Shown: positions 17,057 through 25,595 of the stretch, in pieces
Layout: each line of letters starts with the position of its first letter
How positions within the stretch are numbered: position 1 is the first letter of the stretch
NCBI GenBank assembly: GCA_963848525.1
Contig: CAWKDZ010000005.1
Coordinates: 372,001-436,000 of the forward strand
DNA: 64,000 nucleotides
Source of the DNA: JACCTU01 sp963848525
GTDB lineage: Bacteria; Actinomycetota; Thermoleophilia; Gaiellales; Gaiellaceae
Direction of reading: 5' to 3'
The notes under the pieces: generated by a model
What the model was told of the DNA's origin: nothing
What the model saw: the letters and a program-made list of their open reading frames with translations, nothing else
The model's database searches: none
Position numbers and translations under genes: made by a program

Positions 17057-17525
17057 TTAGGTCGGCTTCGCGCACATCGCCCAGACCGCGACGACGTACG
17101 CGGCGAGGACGATCGTCGCGAGCACCGTGCCGACGCGAGCGAAGTTGCTCGGACCGCCGCCGCGGCGGGCGCGGCGGGCGCCGATCCCGGTGAGGATGAT
17201 CGAGATCAGCAGGAGGAGGCCACCGCCCTCGGCCGTGATGTAGCCGATGCCGAGCCAAGCCGGCTCCTCGTCGCCCTCTCCGCCGAAGTCCTTCACGGAG
17301 GCGGATCCACTCGCCGGGGATCCGCATCAGCCACCAGGCCGGGAACGCGACCAGGAGCAGCGTCCAGAAGCCGAGACGCGTGAAGGGGGCCGCATCGCGC
17401 CGCCAGCCGAGGTAGAGCGCGGTCAGTGCGGTGACCAGCCCGCCGACGAGGAGCATGGCGCCGAGGACGTGCAGAAGGAGCGGGAGGTTCCAGTCGTCCG
17501 GTCGGATGGCGGCGAGCATGCTCAC
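17057..17525 (-). CDS. four-helix membrane protein (DUF2269-like), frameshifted
   Basis: Starts GTG (17523-17525, GTGA overlap with the upstream gene). The first part reads DWNLPLLLHVLGAMLLVGGLVTALTALYLGW and FWTLLLVAFPAWWLMRIPGEW. A single-base frame change near 17300 leads into KDFGGEGDEEPAWLGIGYITAEGGGLLLLISIILTGIGARR and ATIVLAAYVVAVWAM. It has the same overall plan as its neighbour at 17522-18004, so the two look like a tandem pair of related membrane proteins. No catalytic motif is visible. Confidence 0.65.
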
Positions 17526-18004
17526 GCTCCGGGCTTGTAGATCATCAGGTAGAGGATCACGAGGACGGCGAGCGTGGAAACGACGTTGAGCAACGCGGCC
17601 CTCCTGTCTTGCAGCATCGTCCGAAGCTCTGCACTGGGCTCGTCACCGCGGCCTTCCGCAGCAAGTCGTTCGGCGAGCTTCTGCGCCTCCGCGTAGGTGA
17701 CGCCGCCGCGCTGGCCGGTCCCGGCGCTGATAGCCCAGAGCACGATCGCCGCGATGATCCAGCCGTCCCAGACCTGGTACGCCTCGGCGTCGATGGCGAG
17801 CCAGATGCCGAGCAGGAGCGTTCCGATCGTGCCGACGACGACGAGGATGGTGGCCGGCTTCGTGACGCGGAAGTAGCGGACCGAGTCGCTCGGGCGGTCG
17901 ACGTTGCGGGCGGCCACGGCGACGACCCAGAAGGTGACGAGCGCCGCCACGAGCGCGAACGCCGTCGCGACGTGGGCGAAGAGCAGCCAGTCGTAGAACG
18001 ACAT
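17522..18004 (-). CDS. four-helix membrane protein (DUF2269-like)
   Basis: 160 residues with four hydrophobic segments (WLLFAHVATAFALVAALVTFW, ATILVVVGTIGTLLLGIWLA, GWIIAAIVLWAISAG, LNVVSTLAVLVILYLMIY) and a soluble loop containing EAQKLAERLAAEGRG. It resembles predicted integral membrane proteins of the DUF2269 type. TAGATT (18013-18018) lies eight bases before the ATG. Divergent from the PdtaS-type kinase, with only 45 bases between. Confidence 0.7.
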   Translation of the reverse strand: MSFYDWLLFAHVATAFALVAALVTFWVVAVAARNVDRPSDSVRYFRVTKPATILVVVGTIGTLLLGIWLAIDAEAYQVWDGWIIAAIVLWAISAGTGQRGGVTYAEAQKLAERLAAEGRGDEPSAELRTMLQDRRAALLNVVSTLAVLVILYLMIYKPGA

Positions 18005-18049
18005 CCGCGCGGAATCTACGGCATTGCCCGGACAGGCACAATCGGACTC

Positions 18050-19459
18050 GTGGAGCAGAGCGCCCGGCACCTCCGCCTCCTGACGGAGACGATCGCCGCG
18101 GTCAACTCGTCCCTCGATCTCGAGGAGGTCCTCGGCCTGATCGCGCGCCGGGTGGCGGACGCGCTGGAAGCCGACGCCTGCTTCGTCTACCTCTACGACG
18201 AGCGTGCGGACGAGCTCGTCCTCCGCGCGACGCACGGCACGCACGTCGAGGAGCTGACGCGGACACCGCGGATGCGACCGGGCGAGGGGATCACCGGGAC
18301 GGCGGCGGCCGAGCGGGCGCCGGTGATGATCCCGGCGCAGGCGCACCTCGACCCGCGCTTCAAGTCGTTCCCGAACCTCCACGAGGACGAGTACGAGTCG
18401 ATCCTCGCCGTGCCGATCGTCGCCCGCGACGGGCGCCTGGAAGGCGGCCTGAACGTGCGCACGATCGAGCCGCGCGCGTTCTCGCAGGCAGAGATCGACC
18501 TGCTGCTCGCGATCGCGACGCAGGTCGCGCAGTCGATCGAGCATGCGCAGCTCTACGCGCAGGCGCAGCAGCGCGTGCACGAGCTCGAGTCGCTCGCGCG
18601 CATCTCCGAGGCGGTCTCGGAGTCGCTCTACCTCGAGGAGTCGCTCGAGGCGATCGTGAAGACGACGATGGCCGCGGTCGGCGCGAGCGGTGCCGCGCTC
18701 GTCCTCGAGGACGGCAAGATCGCGTGGCCGGAAGGGCGCGCCGGCGCCTACGCGGTGCGGCTGCCGCTGCGCTGGAAGCGCCGCCAGATCGGCGAGCTCG
18801 TGTGCGACCGCGACACCCCCTTCCGCGACGAGGAGCAGGCGCTGCTCGCCTCGATCGCGAGCCACGCCGCCGTCGCGCTCGAGCACGGGCGCGCCGTCCT
18901 GCGCGGCGTGCTCGCCCAGGAGATCCACCACCGCGTCAAGAACAACCTCCAGACCGTCGCGTCGCTGCTCCGCCTCCAGGCGCGTGCGGACCACGTCGAC
19001 CCGCGGCGCGCGCTCGACGACTCGGTCAACCGGATCCTCGCGATCGCCGCGGTGCACGAGGTGCTGATGGAGCGCCGGGAGGAGGAGGTCGAGCTCGCGG
19101 ACCTGCTCGAGCGCCTCCGCGCGATGCTCGTGCAGGGCCTCGCGTCGGGCAAGGCCGTCGAGTCGGAGCTCGAATCCGTCCAGCTCGCCGGCGGGCGCGC
19201 GACCGCCCTCGCCCTCGTCTTCAGCGAGCTGTTCCAGAACGCGCTCGAGCACGGCGGCGCGGCCGTGCGCGTCGAGCTCGCGCGGCGCGACGGCGAGGTC
19301 GTGCTCGCGATCGCGGACGACGGCGGTGGCATCGGCGGCGAGCCCGAGACGGGTACCGGGCTGTCGATCGTGCGGGCGCTCGTGCGCGACGAGCTGGGCG
19401 GGACGCTCTCCCTTGCGTCCAACGGCGGCCTCCGAGCGGAGGTCGTGTTCCCGGCTTAG
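18050..19459 (+). CDS. sensor histidine kinase, PdtaS-like (GAF, HisKA_2, HATPase)
   Basis: 469 residues from GTG 18050. The first GAF domain (LRLLTETIAAVNSSLDLEEVLGLIARRV to QVAQSIEHAQLYAQ) senses an unknown signal. A second GAF-like domain follows (RISEAVSESLYLEESLEAIV to SHAAVALEHGRAV). The phosphoacceptor box EIHHRVKNNLQTVASLLRLQ is the HisKA_2 signature. The ATPase has N-box FSELFQNALEHG and G-boxes ADDGGGI and GTGLSIVRAL. It has no transmembrane segment, so it is cytosolic. In mycobacteria PdtaS phosphorylates the ANTAR regulator PdtaR; a PdtaR-like gene lies 1.7 kb downstream on the same strand. Confidence 0.9.
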   Translation: MEQSARHLRLLTETIAAVNSSLDLEEVLGLIARRVADALEADACFVYLYDERADELVLRATHGTHVEELTRTPRMRPGEGITGTAAAERAPVMIPAQAHLDPRFKSFPNLHEDEYESILAVPIVARDGRLEGGLNVRTIEPRAFSQAEIDLLLAIATQVAQSIEHAQLYAQAQQRVHELESLARISEAVSESLYLEESLEAIVKTTMAAVGASGAALVLEDGKIAWPEGRAGAYAVRLPLRWKRRQIGELVCDRDTPFRDEEQALLASIASHAAVALEHGRAVLRGVLAQEIHHRVKNNLQTVASLLRLQARADHVDPRRALDDSVNRILAIAAVHEVLMERREEEVELADLLERLRAMLVQGLASGKAVESELESVQLAGGRATALALVFSELFQNALEHGGAAVRVELARRDGEVVLAIADDGGGIGGEPETGTGLSIVRALVRDELGGTLSLASNGGLRAEVVFPA

Positions 19460-19818
19460 GCCTTGGGCTCCCAGAGCTCGAAGCGGTTGCCTTCGGGGTC
19501 GACCGCCCAGGCAAAACGGCCGTTCGGATCCTCCTCGTCGACCTTCTCGTCGACCTCGACCCCGGCGGCGCGGAGCTGCGCGAGCATCGCGTCGAGATCG
19601 CGGACGCGGTAGTTCAGCATCCACGCCTGCTTGCGCGGGAAGTAGTCGCTCTCCGAGGAGAAAGTCGACCAGACGGTGACGTCCCCGTCGGCGGCGCTGA
19701 ACACCTGGCCGCCCCAGTCCTCGAGCTCGAGCCCGAGGTGCTCGGCGTACCACGCGCGCAGCCGCTCCGGGTCCCGCGCGCGGAAGAACGCGCCACCGAT
19801 GCCGACCACGCGTTCCAC
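19456..19818 (-). CDS. VOC family (glyoxalase/bleomycin-resistance fold) protein
   Basis: A 120-residue protein with the VOC fold: FFRARDPERLRAWYAEHLGLELE, then MLNYRVRDLDAMLAQLRAAGVEV and DPEGNRFELWEP, which contains the usual metal-site Glu at the end. These proteins bind metals and act as glyoxalases, dioxygenases or isomerases, or sequester drugs; the substrate is unknown. The stop overlaps the kinase gene tail-to-tail. TAGGGT (19825-19830) lies six bases before the GTG, suggesting a leaderless mRNA. Confidence 0.82.
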   Translation of the reverse strand: MERVVGIGGAFFRARDPERLRAWYAEHLGLELEDWGGQVFSAADGDVTVWSTFSSESDYFPRKQAWMLNYRVRDLDAMLAQLRAAGVEVDEKVDEEDPNGRFAWAVDPEGNRFELWEPKA

Positions 19819-19827
19819 GGCGCGACC

Positions 19828-20346
19828 CTACAGCGCTGCGGCGAGCCTCCGCAGGCGGTGTGCTCGTCCTGTCAGCCGGTACGTCGTCGAGGGCGGGAAG
19901 CCGTCGTGCACCCGCCGCTCCACGAGGCCCGCTCCCGCGAGCTCCTTCAGCGCCAGGGCCAGCGCCCGTGGCGAGACGCCGAGCGCGGCGCGCAGCTCGG
20001 CAAAGCCTCGCTCGCGCGCGAGCGCGAGCACGATCGGAATCGTCCACTTCTTCAGCCCGACGGCGACGACGCCGTCGGCGCGGAGCGCTTCGACGAGCGC
20101 GGTCGCTGAGGGCGCGAGCCGCCGGCCGCGCGCCGTCAAGAGGTACTCGGGGCGCAGCGGATGGCCGTAGCCGGGGTTGGGCGCGACGAGTCCCGCGTCC
20201 ACGAGGGCGTCGAGCGTCCGCCGCAGTGTCTCTCGACCGACGCCGAGTGCGTTCGCGAGGGTGACGAACTTCGCGCCGCCGAGCCGCTGCAGCTCGGCCA
20301 GCACGGGCAGCGACCAGCGGAAGTGGAAGAGGTCCGGACTTGACAC
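19828..20346 (-). CDS. winged-helix transcriptional regulator (HxlR/MarR-like)
   Basis: 172 residues from the GTG at 20344-20346. Two winged-helix segments are visible: RWSLPVLAELQRLGGAKFVTLANALGVGRETLRRTLDALVDAGLV, then KKWTIPIVLALARERGFAELRAALGVSPRALALALKELAGAGLVERR with wing PPSTTYRLTGRA. Both halves look like HxlR-type domains, so it may be an internal duplication. It diverges from the VOC gene at 20397, and their shared control region holds a direct repeat, so it probably regulates that gene. Confidence 0.75.
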   Translation of the reverse strand: MSSPDLFHFRWSLPVLAELQRLGGAKFVTLANALGVGRETLRRTLDALVDAGLVAPNPGYGHPLRPEYLLTARGRRLAPSATALVEALRADGVVAVGLKKWTIPIVLALARERGFAELRAALGVSPRALALALKELAGAGLVERRVHDGFPPSTTYRLTGRAHRLRRLAAAL

Positions 20347-20366
20347 GGAAGTAGTCGAAGTATAAA
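20340..20366 (+). promoter_or_regulatory. promoter with direct-repeat operator before the VOC gene
   Basis: TTGACA (20340-20345) and TATAAA (20361-20366), both near-consensus, with a short 15-base spacer. The spacer carries GAAGTA-GTC-GAAGTA (20348-20362), a direct repeat that may bind the divergent winged-helix regulator, whose own start codon overlaps the -35 region. Confidence 0.6.
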
Positions 20367-20396
20367 AAGAGGTACAGACGACGGCAAGGAGGAGCG

Positions 20397-20810
20397 ATGA
20401 GCGACCAGGCAACGCAGGCTCGGAGCGCGATCCCGTTCGAGTACGAGACGAAGAACCTGACGATCTCGGTCAACGTCTCCGACCTCGAACGCTCGATCCA
20501 GTGGTACCGCGACACGCTGGGCTTCGAGGTCGAGTACCGCATGGACGAGATCGGCTGGGCCGAGCTGAAGACGCCTTTCGGCGCAGTCAACGTCGGCCTC
20601 AGCCAGACCGAGGAGCAGCGCGCCGGCGGCACCGTCCCGACCTTCGGCGTCACCGACATCGAGCTCGCGCGGCGCCATCTCGAGGGCGTGGACGTGCGTG
20701 TCGACGAGACCTTCGACGTCCAGGGGATGGTGAAGCTGATGGGCTTCTACGACCCCGACGGCAACCCCTGGATGTTCGCCGAGACCTCGGGGACGTACCC
20801 AGGCGCCTAG
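20397..20810 (+). CDS. VOC family protein
   Basis: 137 residues: TKNLTISVNVSDLERSIQWYRDTLGFEVEYR, WAELKTPFGAVNVGL, then VQGMVKLMGFYDPDGNPWMFAETS. Single VOC module pair with a metal-site Glu at the C-terminal end. An SD (GGAGCG) precedes the ATG. Divergent from the HxlR/MarR-like regulator, whose binding would control it. A catechol dioxygenase, glyoxalase or drug-binding role are all possible; residues visible here do not decide. Confidence 0.82.
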   Translation: MSDQATQARSAIPFEYETKNLTISVNVSDLERSIQWYRDTLGFEVEYRMDEIGWAELKTPFGAVNVGLSQTEEQRAGGTVPTFGVTDIELARRHLEGVDVRVDETFDVQGMVKLMGFYDPDGNPWMFAETSGTYPGA

Positions 20811-21130
20811 CGCACGAGCAGCACGAACAGGAGCGGCCCGACCGTCAGCAGCGTGCAGAGCGCGGCGAAGCCGACGAAGCGCGCGACCTCGACCGCGGCC
20901 CACTGGTCGTACACGAGCGGCCGCGCGGGCGGCACGTTCGCTTGCGCCCACGGCGGCGGGTAGGGCGGGAGCAGCTCGCGCGCGAGCGCCGCGAGCGTCG
21001 GCGGCGAGACGAGCACGAGCTCCGGGCTGACGAGCCCGTCGAAGCCGGCGTCGTGCCGACGCTCGCGTTCCAGCTCGAGCCGGGAGCGTAGGCCGGCCTC
21101 GAGCTCGGTCGGCTCCGCGAGGACGGTCAT
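20807..21130 (-). CDS. tail-anchored small membrane protein, unknown function
   Basis: 107 residues: a charged N-terminal half (EAGLRSRLELERERRHDAG), a Pro-rich middle (LLPPYPPPWAQ), and one C-terminal membrane helix (FVGFAALCTLLTVGPLLFVLLV). The stop overlaps the VOC gene tail-to-tail. It sits divergently beside the ANTAR response regulator gene with 39 bases between. I do not recognise the family. Confidence 0.6.
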   Translation of the reverse strand: MTVLAEPTELEAGLRSRLELERERRHDAGFDGLVSPELVLVSPPTLAALARELLPPYPPPWAQANVPPARPLVYDQWAAVEVARFVGFAALCTLLTVGPLLFVLLVR

Positions 21131-21169
21131 CGGACGTTCGACGTTCGGGGCCGCCTCCATACTTCCTTC

Positions 21170-21739
21170 GTGCGCATCCTGATCGCCGAGGACGAGACGA
21201 TCATCCGCCTCGACCTGCGCGATCTGCTCGAGCGCGCCGGGTTCGACGTGTGCGCCGAGGCGAAGGACGGCGAGGAGGCGATCGCGCTCGCGCGCAGCGA
21301 GCGTCCCGACCTCGCGATCCTCGACGTCAAGATGCCGCGGCTCGACGGGATCGAGGCGGCGAGGCAGATGCTGGACGAGCGGCCGCTCCCGATCGTGATG
21401 CTGACCGCCTACGGGCAGGACGAGCTCGTCGCGCGCGCGGTCGAGGCCGGCGTCTTCGGCTACCTCGTCAAGCCGTTCCGCGAGCAGGACCTCCTGCCGG
21501 CGATCCACACGGCCCGCGCGCGGCACGAGGAGCTGAGCGCGCTGCGTGAGGAGGCCGATTCGCTCGCCGACGCGCTCGCTGCACGCAAGGCGATCGAGCG
21601 CGCGAAGGGGCTGCTGATGGAAAAGGAAGGGCTCACGGAGGACGAGGCGTTCGCGCGGCTGCGGAAGGCGAGCCAGGTCTCGGGACGGCCGCTGAAGGTG
21701 GTCGCCGAGGCGCTGATCGCCACGTTCTCGAGCGGCTAG
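21170..21739 (+). CDS. response regulator with ANTAR RNA-binding domain (PdtaR-like)
   Basis: 189 residues. Receiver domain: acidic pocket ILIAEDE, phosphoacceptor Asp near 52 in AILDVKMP, Thr in MLTAYGQ, Lys in YLVKPF. After a coiled linker (LREEADSLADALAARK) comes an ANTAR domain (AIERAKGLLMEKEGLTEDEAFARLRKASQ). ANTAR proteins bind paired hexaloop RNA hairpins and prevent transcription termination in leaders. The layout matches mycobacterial PdtaR, partner of PdtaS; a PdtaS-like kinase is at 18050-19459. CATACT (21158-21163) is six bases before the GTG, so the mRNA is probably leaderless. Confidence 0.92.
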   Translation: MRILIAEDETIIRLDLRDLLERAGFDVCAEAKDGEEAIALARSERPDLAILDVKMPRLDGIEAARQMLDERPLPIVMLTAYGQDELVARAVEAGVFGYLVKPFREQDLLPAIHTARARHEELSALREEADSLADALAARKAIERAKGLLMEKEGLTEDEAFARLRKASQVSGRPLKVVAEALIATFSSG

Positions 21740-22089
21740 ATCGAGAGCTCCAGAAGCGTCCCCGCCGCGAAGAGGATCGCGCCGCCGACCGCGAGCACGA
21801 GCCGCTCGCTGATCAGCGTCTTTGCGACAAGCGGATCGGCAGGCTGGTCGTCGGGCTCGTCCCGGTCGATCAGGCGCTTGCGAGCCTTTCTGCCCGGCGA
21901 CGTGGTTCCGGACAGCGCGGCGAACCCGATCGCGAGCGCGCCGGCGACGTAGAGCATGTACGCGATCCAGCGGAGCACGCTCTCCTCCTGGAGGAGGCCG
22001 AGCGCGAGGCCGAGCGCGAGGCTCCCCGCGACGCCCGCGGCGAGGACGATCCCGAGCTGCCGCGCGCTTTCGCGAGTCGCTTCGGTCAC
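21736..22089 (-). CDS. membrane protein of unknown function
   Basis: 117 residues with three hydrophobic segments (LGIVLAAGVAGSLALGLALGLL, WIAYMLYVAGALAIGFAAL, VLAVGGAILFAAGTLLELSI) and a basic/acidic loop (SPGRKARKRLIDRDEPDDQP). The ATG overlaps the ABC-F stop (ATGA), so they are co-transcribed. No known family recognised. Confidence 0.65.
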   Translation of the reverse strand: MTEATRESARQLGIVLAAGVAGSLALGLALGLLQEESVLRWIAYMLYVAGALAIGFAALSGTTSPGRKARKRLIDRDEPDDQPADPLVAKTLISERLVLAVGGAILFAAGTLLELSI

Positions 22090-23978
22090 GCCTGCGACCG
22101 TTCGAAGAGCGCCTCCCAGCGTGTCAGCAGCGCCTGGAGCTCGTCGCGCGCGCGCCGATGCTCGGCGATCGTCTCGATGTTCGTCCAGTCCTCGGCGAGG
22201 CGGCGCTCGACGTCGGCGACCGCTGCCTCGGCCGTCTCGATCTCGCCCTCGATCAGGTCGAGCTCGGTCGGCCGGGTCGACCGCTTCCGCTCGGCGACGG
22301 GCGGCCGCTGCGGACGCTTCTCGACGGGCGGCGCAACGGGAGGTGGCTGCTCCGCCGCCTCTTCCCGAACCCGTACGTAGTCGGCCCAGCCGCCGTCGTA
22401 CGCGTTCAACCGGCCGTGCTCGATCGCGAGCGTGCGCTCAGCGACCGCATCGATCAGCGCACGGTCGTGCGAGACCAGCAGCATCGTGCCGGGGAACGCC
22501 TCGAGCGCGGCTTCGAGCGCCTCGCGGCTCTCGAGGTCGAGATGGTTCGTGGGCTCGTCGAGGACGAGGAAGTTCGCCCCGGAGGCGACGACGACCGCGA
22601 GCGCGAGCCGGCGCCGCTCGCCGCCCGAGAGCACCTTGACGGCCTTCTCGTGCGCGCCCCAGCCGGAGAAGAGGAACTTGCCGAGCAGCGACTGCGCCTG
22701 AGGGCGCTGGAGCCCGGTCATCGACTGCACGCACTGGAGCACCGTGCCACGGTCGTCGAGCTCGAGCTCCTGCTGGGAGAAGTAGCCTGCCTCGACGCCG
22801 TGGCCGAGACGTGTTCGGCCCGCGTCGGGCTCACGCTTCCCGAGCAGCGTCTCGAGCAGCGTCGTCTTGCCCGAGCCGTTCGGCCCGACGAGCGCGACGT
22901 GCTCTCCGCGCTCGAGCGCGAAGTCCACGTCGACGAGCAGGTGCTTGCGCCCGGCCGCGAGCGAGAGGCCCTCGGCCTCGACGACCGTGCGCCCGCTCCG
23001 TGCGGGCTTGAGGAACTCGAAGCCGAGCGAGCGCGTGCGCCGCCGCAGCAGCGCGACCTCACCGGTGGCGACGGAGCGCTCCTTCTCGAGCCGCGCGATG
23101 TGCGTGAGCTTCGCCTGTGCCTGCTTCGCCTTGTCCTTCTTGTAGCGGAAGCGCTCGACGAAACGCTCGAGGCGGGCGATGTCGACCGCGATCCGGTCGG
23201 CCGTCTTCTGCGCGTGCTCGGCGCGCTGCGCCTTCTCGAGCCGCCAGGCGTGCCAGGGCCCCGCGAAGAACGTCGAGCGGCCCGCCGCGAGCTCGAGCGT
23301 CGCGTTCGTGACCGCCTCGAGGAACCAGCGGTCGTGCGCGACGAGGATGATCCCGGCGTCGAGCGACTGGAGCTCCCGCTCGAGCCATTCGAGGCTCGCC
23401 ACGTCGAGGTGGTTCGTCGGCTCGTCGAGCAGCAGCAGGTCCGGGTCGCCGCCGAGCGAGCGCGCGAGCGACGCGCGCGTCAGCTCGCCGCCCGAGAACG
23501 TCGTCAGCGGGCGGTCGAGGTCGGCGTCCGCGAACCCGAGCCCGCGCACGACCGCGTTCGTCCGGTCGCGCCAGGTGTAGCCGCCCGCGTGCTCGAGCCG
23601 CGCCTGCGCCTCGCCGTAGCGGCGGAGCGTCGCCGGGTCGTGGTCGCCGCGGCCCATCGCCTCCTCGAGCTGCCGGAGCTCAGCCTCGGTCGCGATCAGG
23701 TCGCGCGCGCCGGAGAGCACGTACTCGCGCAGCGTCGATTCGCGCTCGAGCGGCGGCCGCTGGTCGTGGAGCGCGACCCGCGTCCCCTTCTGGAACGCGA
23801 GCTCGCCGCCGTGCACCTCGGTCTCGCCGGCGAGCATGCGCAGCAGCGTCGTCTTGCCGGAGCCGTTCGGACCGGCGAGCGCGACGCGGTCCCGCCGCTC
23901 GACCTTGAACGAGACGCCGTCGAAGAGCACGTCGCCCGCGAGCTCCTTGCGGAGGCTGGATGCGATCACGACGGCCAC
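22086..23978 (-). CDS. ABC-F family ATPase (ribosome-associated, Uup/EttA group)
   Basis: A 630-residue soluble protein with two ABC domains and no membrane part: Walker A GPNGSGKTTLLRML and GPNGSGKTTLLETL, signatures LSGGE-type (TFSGGELTR and LSGGERRR), Walker B LLLLDEPTNHLDV and FLVLDEPTNHLDL. The inter-domain linker with FRYKKDKAKQAQAKL is the P-site tRNA interaction motif. A C-terminal coiled coil (LDLIEGEIETAEAAVADVERRLAED) as in Uup follows. ABC-F proteins act at the ribosome in translation control, antibiotic resistance or ribosome rescue. The start is GTG 23978 or 23969; the former gives the full first strand. Confidence 0.92.
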   Translation of the reverse strand: MAVVIASSLRKELAGDVLFDGVSFKVERRDRVALAGPNGSGKTTLLRMLAGETEVHGGELAFQKGTRVALHDQRPPLERESTLREYVLSGARDLIATEAELRQLEEAMGRGDHDPATLRRYGEAQARLEHAGGYTWRDRTNAVVRGLGFADADLDRPLTTFSGGELTRASLARSLGGDPDLLLLDEPTNHLDVASLEWLERELQSLDAGIILVAHDRWFLEAVTNATLELAAGRSTFFAGPWHAWRLEKAQRAEHAQKTADRIAVDIARLERFVERFRYKKDKAKQAQAKLTHIARLEKERSVATGEVALLRRRTRSLGFEFLKPARSGRTVVEAEGLSLAAGRKHLLVDVDFALERGEHVALVGPNGSGKTTLLETLLGKREPDAGRTRLGHGVEAGYFSQQELELDDRGTVLQCVQSMTGLQRPQAQSLLGKFLFSGWGAHEKAVKVLSGGERRRLALAVVVASGANFLVLDEPTNHLDLESREALEAALEAFPGTMLLVSHDRALIDAVAERTLAIEHGRLNAYDGGWADYVRVREEAAEQPPPVAPPVEKRPQRPPVAERKRSTRPTELDLIEGEIETAEAAVADVERRLAEDWTNIETIAEHRRARDELQALLTRWEALFERSQA

Positions 23979-23996
23979 GCGCGTAGGGTAGTGCGC

Positions 23997-24962
23997 GTGC
24001 GCCTCTGGGCTGCCACCGGGCAGGCCGTCGCGCGGCTCGACGAGGACGGGGCGCGCTGGTCGGTCGCGCTCTCGCTCCCCGGCAGCGGCGCGCAGTGCAT
24101 CTCGCCCGACCCCGCCGACCCGGACACCGCGTACGCCGGGTTGCGCGAGCACGGCCTGCGAAAGACGACCGACGCTGGCGCAACGTGGCGCGACGTCGAG
24201 CTGCCCGAGCCCGGCGTCTTCTCGGTCGCGGTCAGCCCGGTCGACGGCGCCGTCTACGCCGGCTGCGAGCCGAGCCGGCTCTTTCGCAGCGACGACGGCG
24301 GCGCGAGCTGGACCGCGCTCGACGCGCTGCTCGAGCTTCCCTCGCGGCCGACGTGGCGGTTCCCGCCGCGGCCGTGGACGTCGCATGTGCGCTGGATCGC
24401 CCCCAGCCCGACCGACGCCGCGCTGCTGCTCGTCGGGATCGAGCTCGGCGGCCTGATGCGCTCGACCGACGGCGGCGATTCGTGGGCGGACCACCGGCCG
24501 GGCGCGCAGCGCGACGTGCACTCGGTCGTCTGGCACCAGCGCGAGCCCGGGCTCGCATACGAAGCCGGCGGCGGCGGGGCGGCCTTCAGCGTCGACGGCG
24601 GCGACAGCTGGACGCCCGCGGACGACGGACGCGACCGGCACTACACGTGGGCAGTGGCGACGGACCCCGCGGACCCCGAACGGTGGTGGGTGACCGCGAG
24701 CACCGGGCCGTTCGCCGCGCACGGCGGGCGCGACGCGGAGGCTCGTGTCTACCGTCGGGTCGGCGGGTCGCCGTGGGAGGCGGTCACCGACGTGCTGCCG
24801 GCGATGCCGTACGCGCTCGTCGCCGCGGACGGACGCGTGTTCGCGGGCCTCTCGGACGGCCGCGTGCTCGAGACGCACAACGGCGGGGACTCGTGGAGCG
24901 CTCTGAGGCTCGAGGGCGACGCGCTGGACCGGCTGGGCGCGCTCGCCTGGGCGCGCGACTGA
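23997..24962 (+). CDS. Asp-box (BNR) repeat beta-propeller protein
   Basis: 321 residues with at least five Asp-box turns (TTDAGATW, SDDGGASW, STDGGDSW, SVDGGDSW, THNGGDSW) spaced through a beta-propeller like sialidase or YCF48-type proteins. It has no signal peptide, so it would be cytosolic unless exported otherwise. Sialidase catalytic residues are not evident, so an enzymatic role is doubtful. TAGGGT (23984-23989) lies seven bases before the GTG at 23997, pointing to a leaderless mRNA. An earlier GTG (23991) is only one base from that box. Confidence 0.75.
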   Translation: MRLWAATGQAVARLDEDGARWSVALSLPGSGAQCISPDPADPDTAYAGLREHGLRKTTDAGATWRDVELPEPGVFSVAVSPVDGAVYAGCEPSRLFRSDDGGASWTALDALLELPSRPTWRFPPRPWTSHVRWIAPSPTDAALLLVGIELGGLMRSTDGGDSWADHRPGAQRDVHSVVWHQREPGLAYEAGGGGAAFSVDGGDSWTPADDGRDRHYTWAVATDPADPERWWVTASTGPFAAHGGRDAEARVYRRVGGSPWEAVTDVLPAMPYALVAADGRVFAGLSDGRVLETHNGGDSWSALRLEGDALDRLGALAWARD

Positions 24963-24965
24963 GCG

Positions 24966-25595
24966 TCAGCGGCGGACGACGTTATCCGGTGGACGCTCGG
25001 GCGAGCGGAGGGCCAGCGCGACCGCCTGCGCCCGGCTGTGCACGCCGAGCTTCCCCAGCATCCGCTGGATGTGCGTGGCGACCGTCTTCGGGCTGATCAC
25101 CAGCTCGGCGGCGATCTGCGTCTGGTCGAGCCCGTCGGCGAGCAGGCCCAGGACTTCCCACTCGCGCTCGGTCAGGTCCTCGAGTGCTGCGCCGTCGCGG
25201 TTGGGCGCGGAGCCGAGACGCGAGCGGCGGACGAGGGCGCGCACGCGCGCGGCGAGCTCGTCCGGGTCGAAGGGCTTGGCGAGGTAGTCGTCGGCGCCGA
25301 GCTCGAGCCCGGCGACGCGGTCGTACGGCTCGGGGCGCACGCCGGAGATGAGCATCACCGGCAGCTGCGGGCCAAAGCGCTCGCGCAGCGCTCGGCACAC
25401 CTCGTAGCCGCTCGTCCCCGGCAGCTCGACGTCCACCACCGCGGCTGCGGCCGCGTCCAGCTCGAGCAGAGCGCGGATTTGCTCCGGGGTCCCCGCCGCT
25501 CGCGTCTCGAAGCCCGCCCGGCTAAGGACGTCGACGACAAGCTCACGGCACCCGCGGTCGTCGTCCACCACGAATACCGGATCCCTCCACCCCAT
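24966..25595 (-). CDS. two-component response regulator, NarL/LuxR type
   Basis: 209 residues from ATG 25595 (GGAAGG upstream). Receiver: VFVVDDDRG, phosphoacceptor in AAVVDVELPG, Lys in YLAKPFDPDEL. The C-terminal LuxR helix-turn-helix LTEREWEVLGLLADGLDQTQIAAELVISPKTVATHIQRMLGKL binds DNA. No adjacent kinase gene. It is transcribed away from the Pel-like operon with the 483-base gap as shared upstream region, so it is a candidate regulator of that operon. Confidence 0.88.
   Translation of the reverse strand: MGWRDPVFVVDDDRGCRELVVDVLSRAGFETRAAGTPEQIRALLELDAAAAAVVDVELPGTSGYEVCRALRERFGPQLPVMLISGVRPEPYDRVAGLELGADDYLAKPFDPDELAARVRALVRRSRLGSAPNRDGAALEDLTEREWEVLGLLADGLDQTQIAAELVISPKTVATHIQRMLGKLGVHSRAQAVALALRSPERPPDNVVRR

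Noticed and set aside
17522..20659. A 1045-codon open frame on the minus strand
   Set aside because: Only its last 160 codons (17522-18004) are a real gene. The rest lies antisense to the PdtaS-like kinase and VOC genes and is Arg-rich, as expected of a GC-rich shadow frame.
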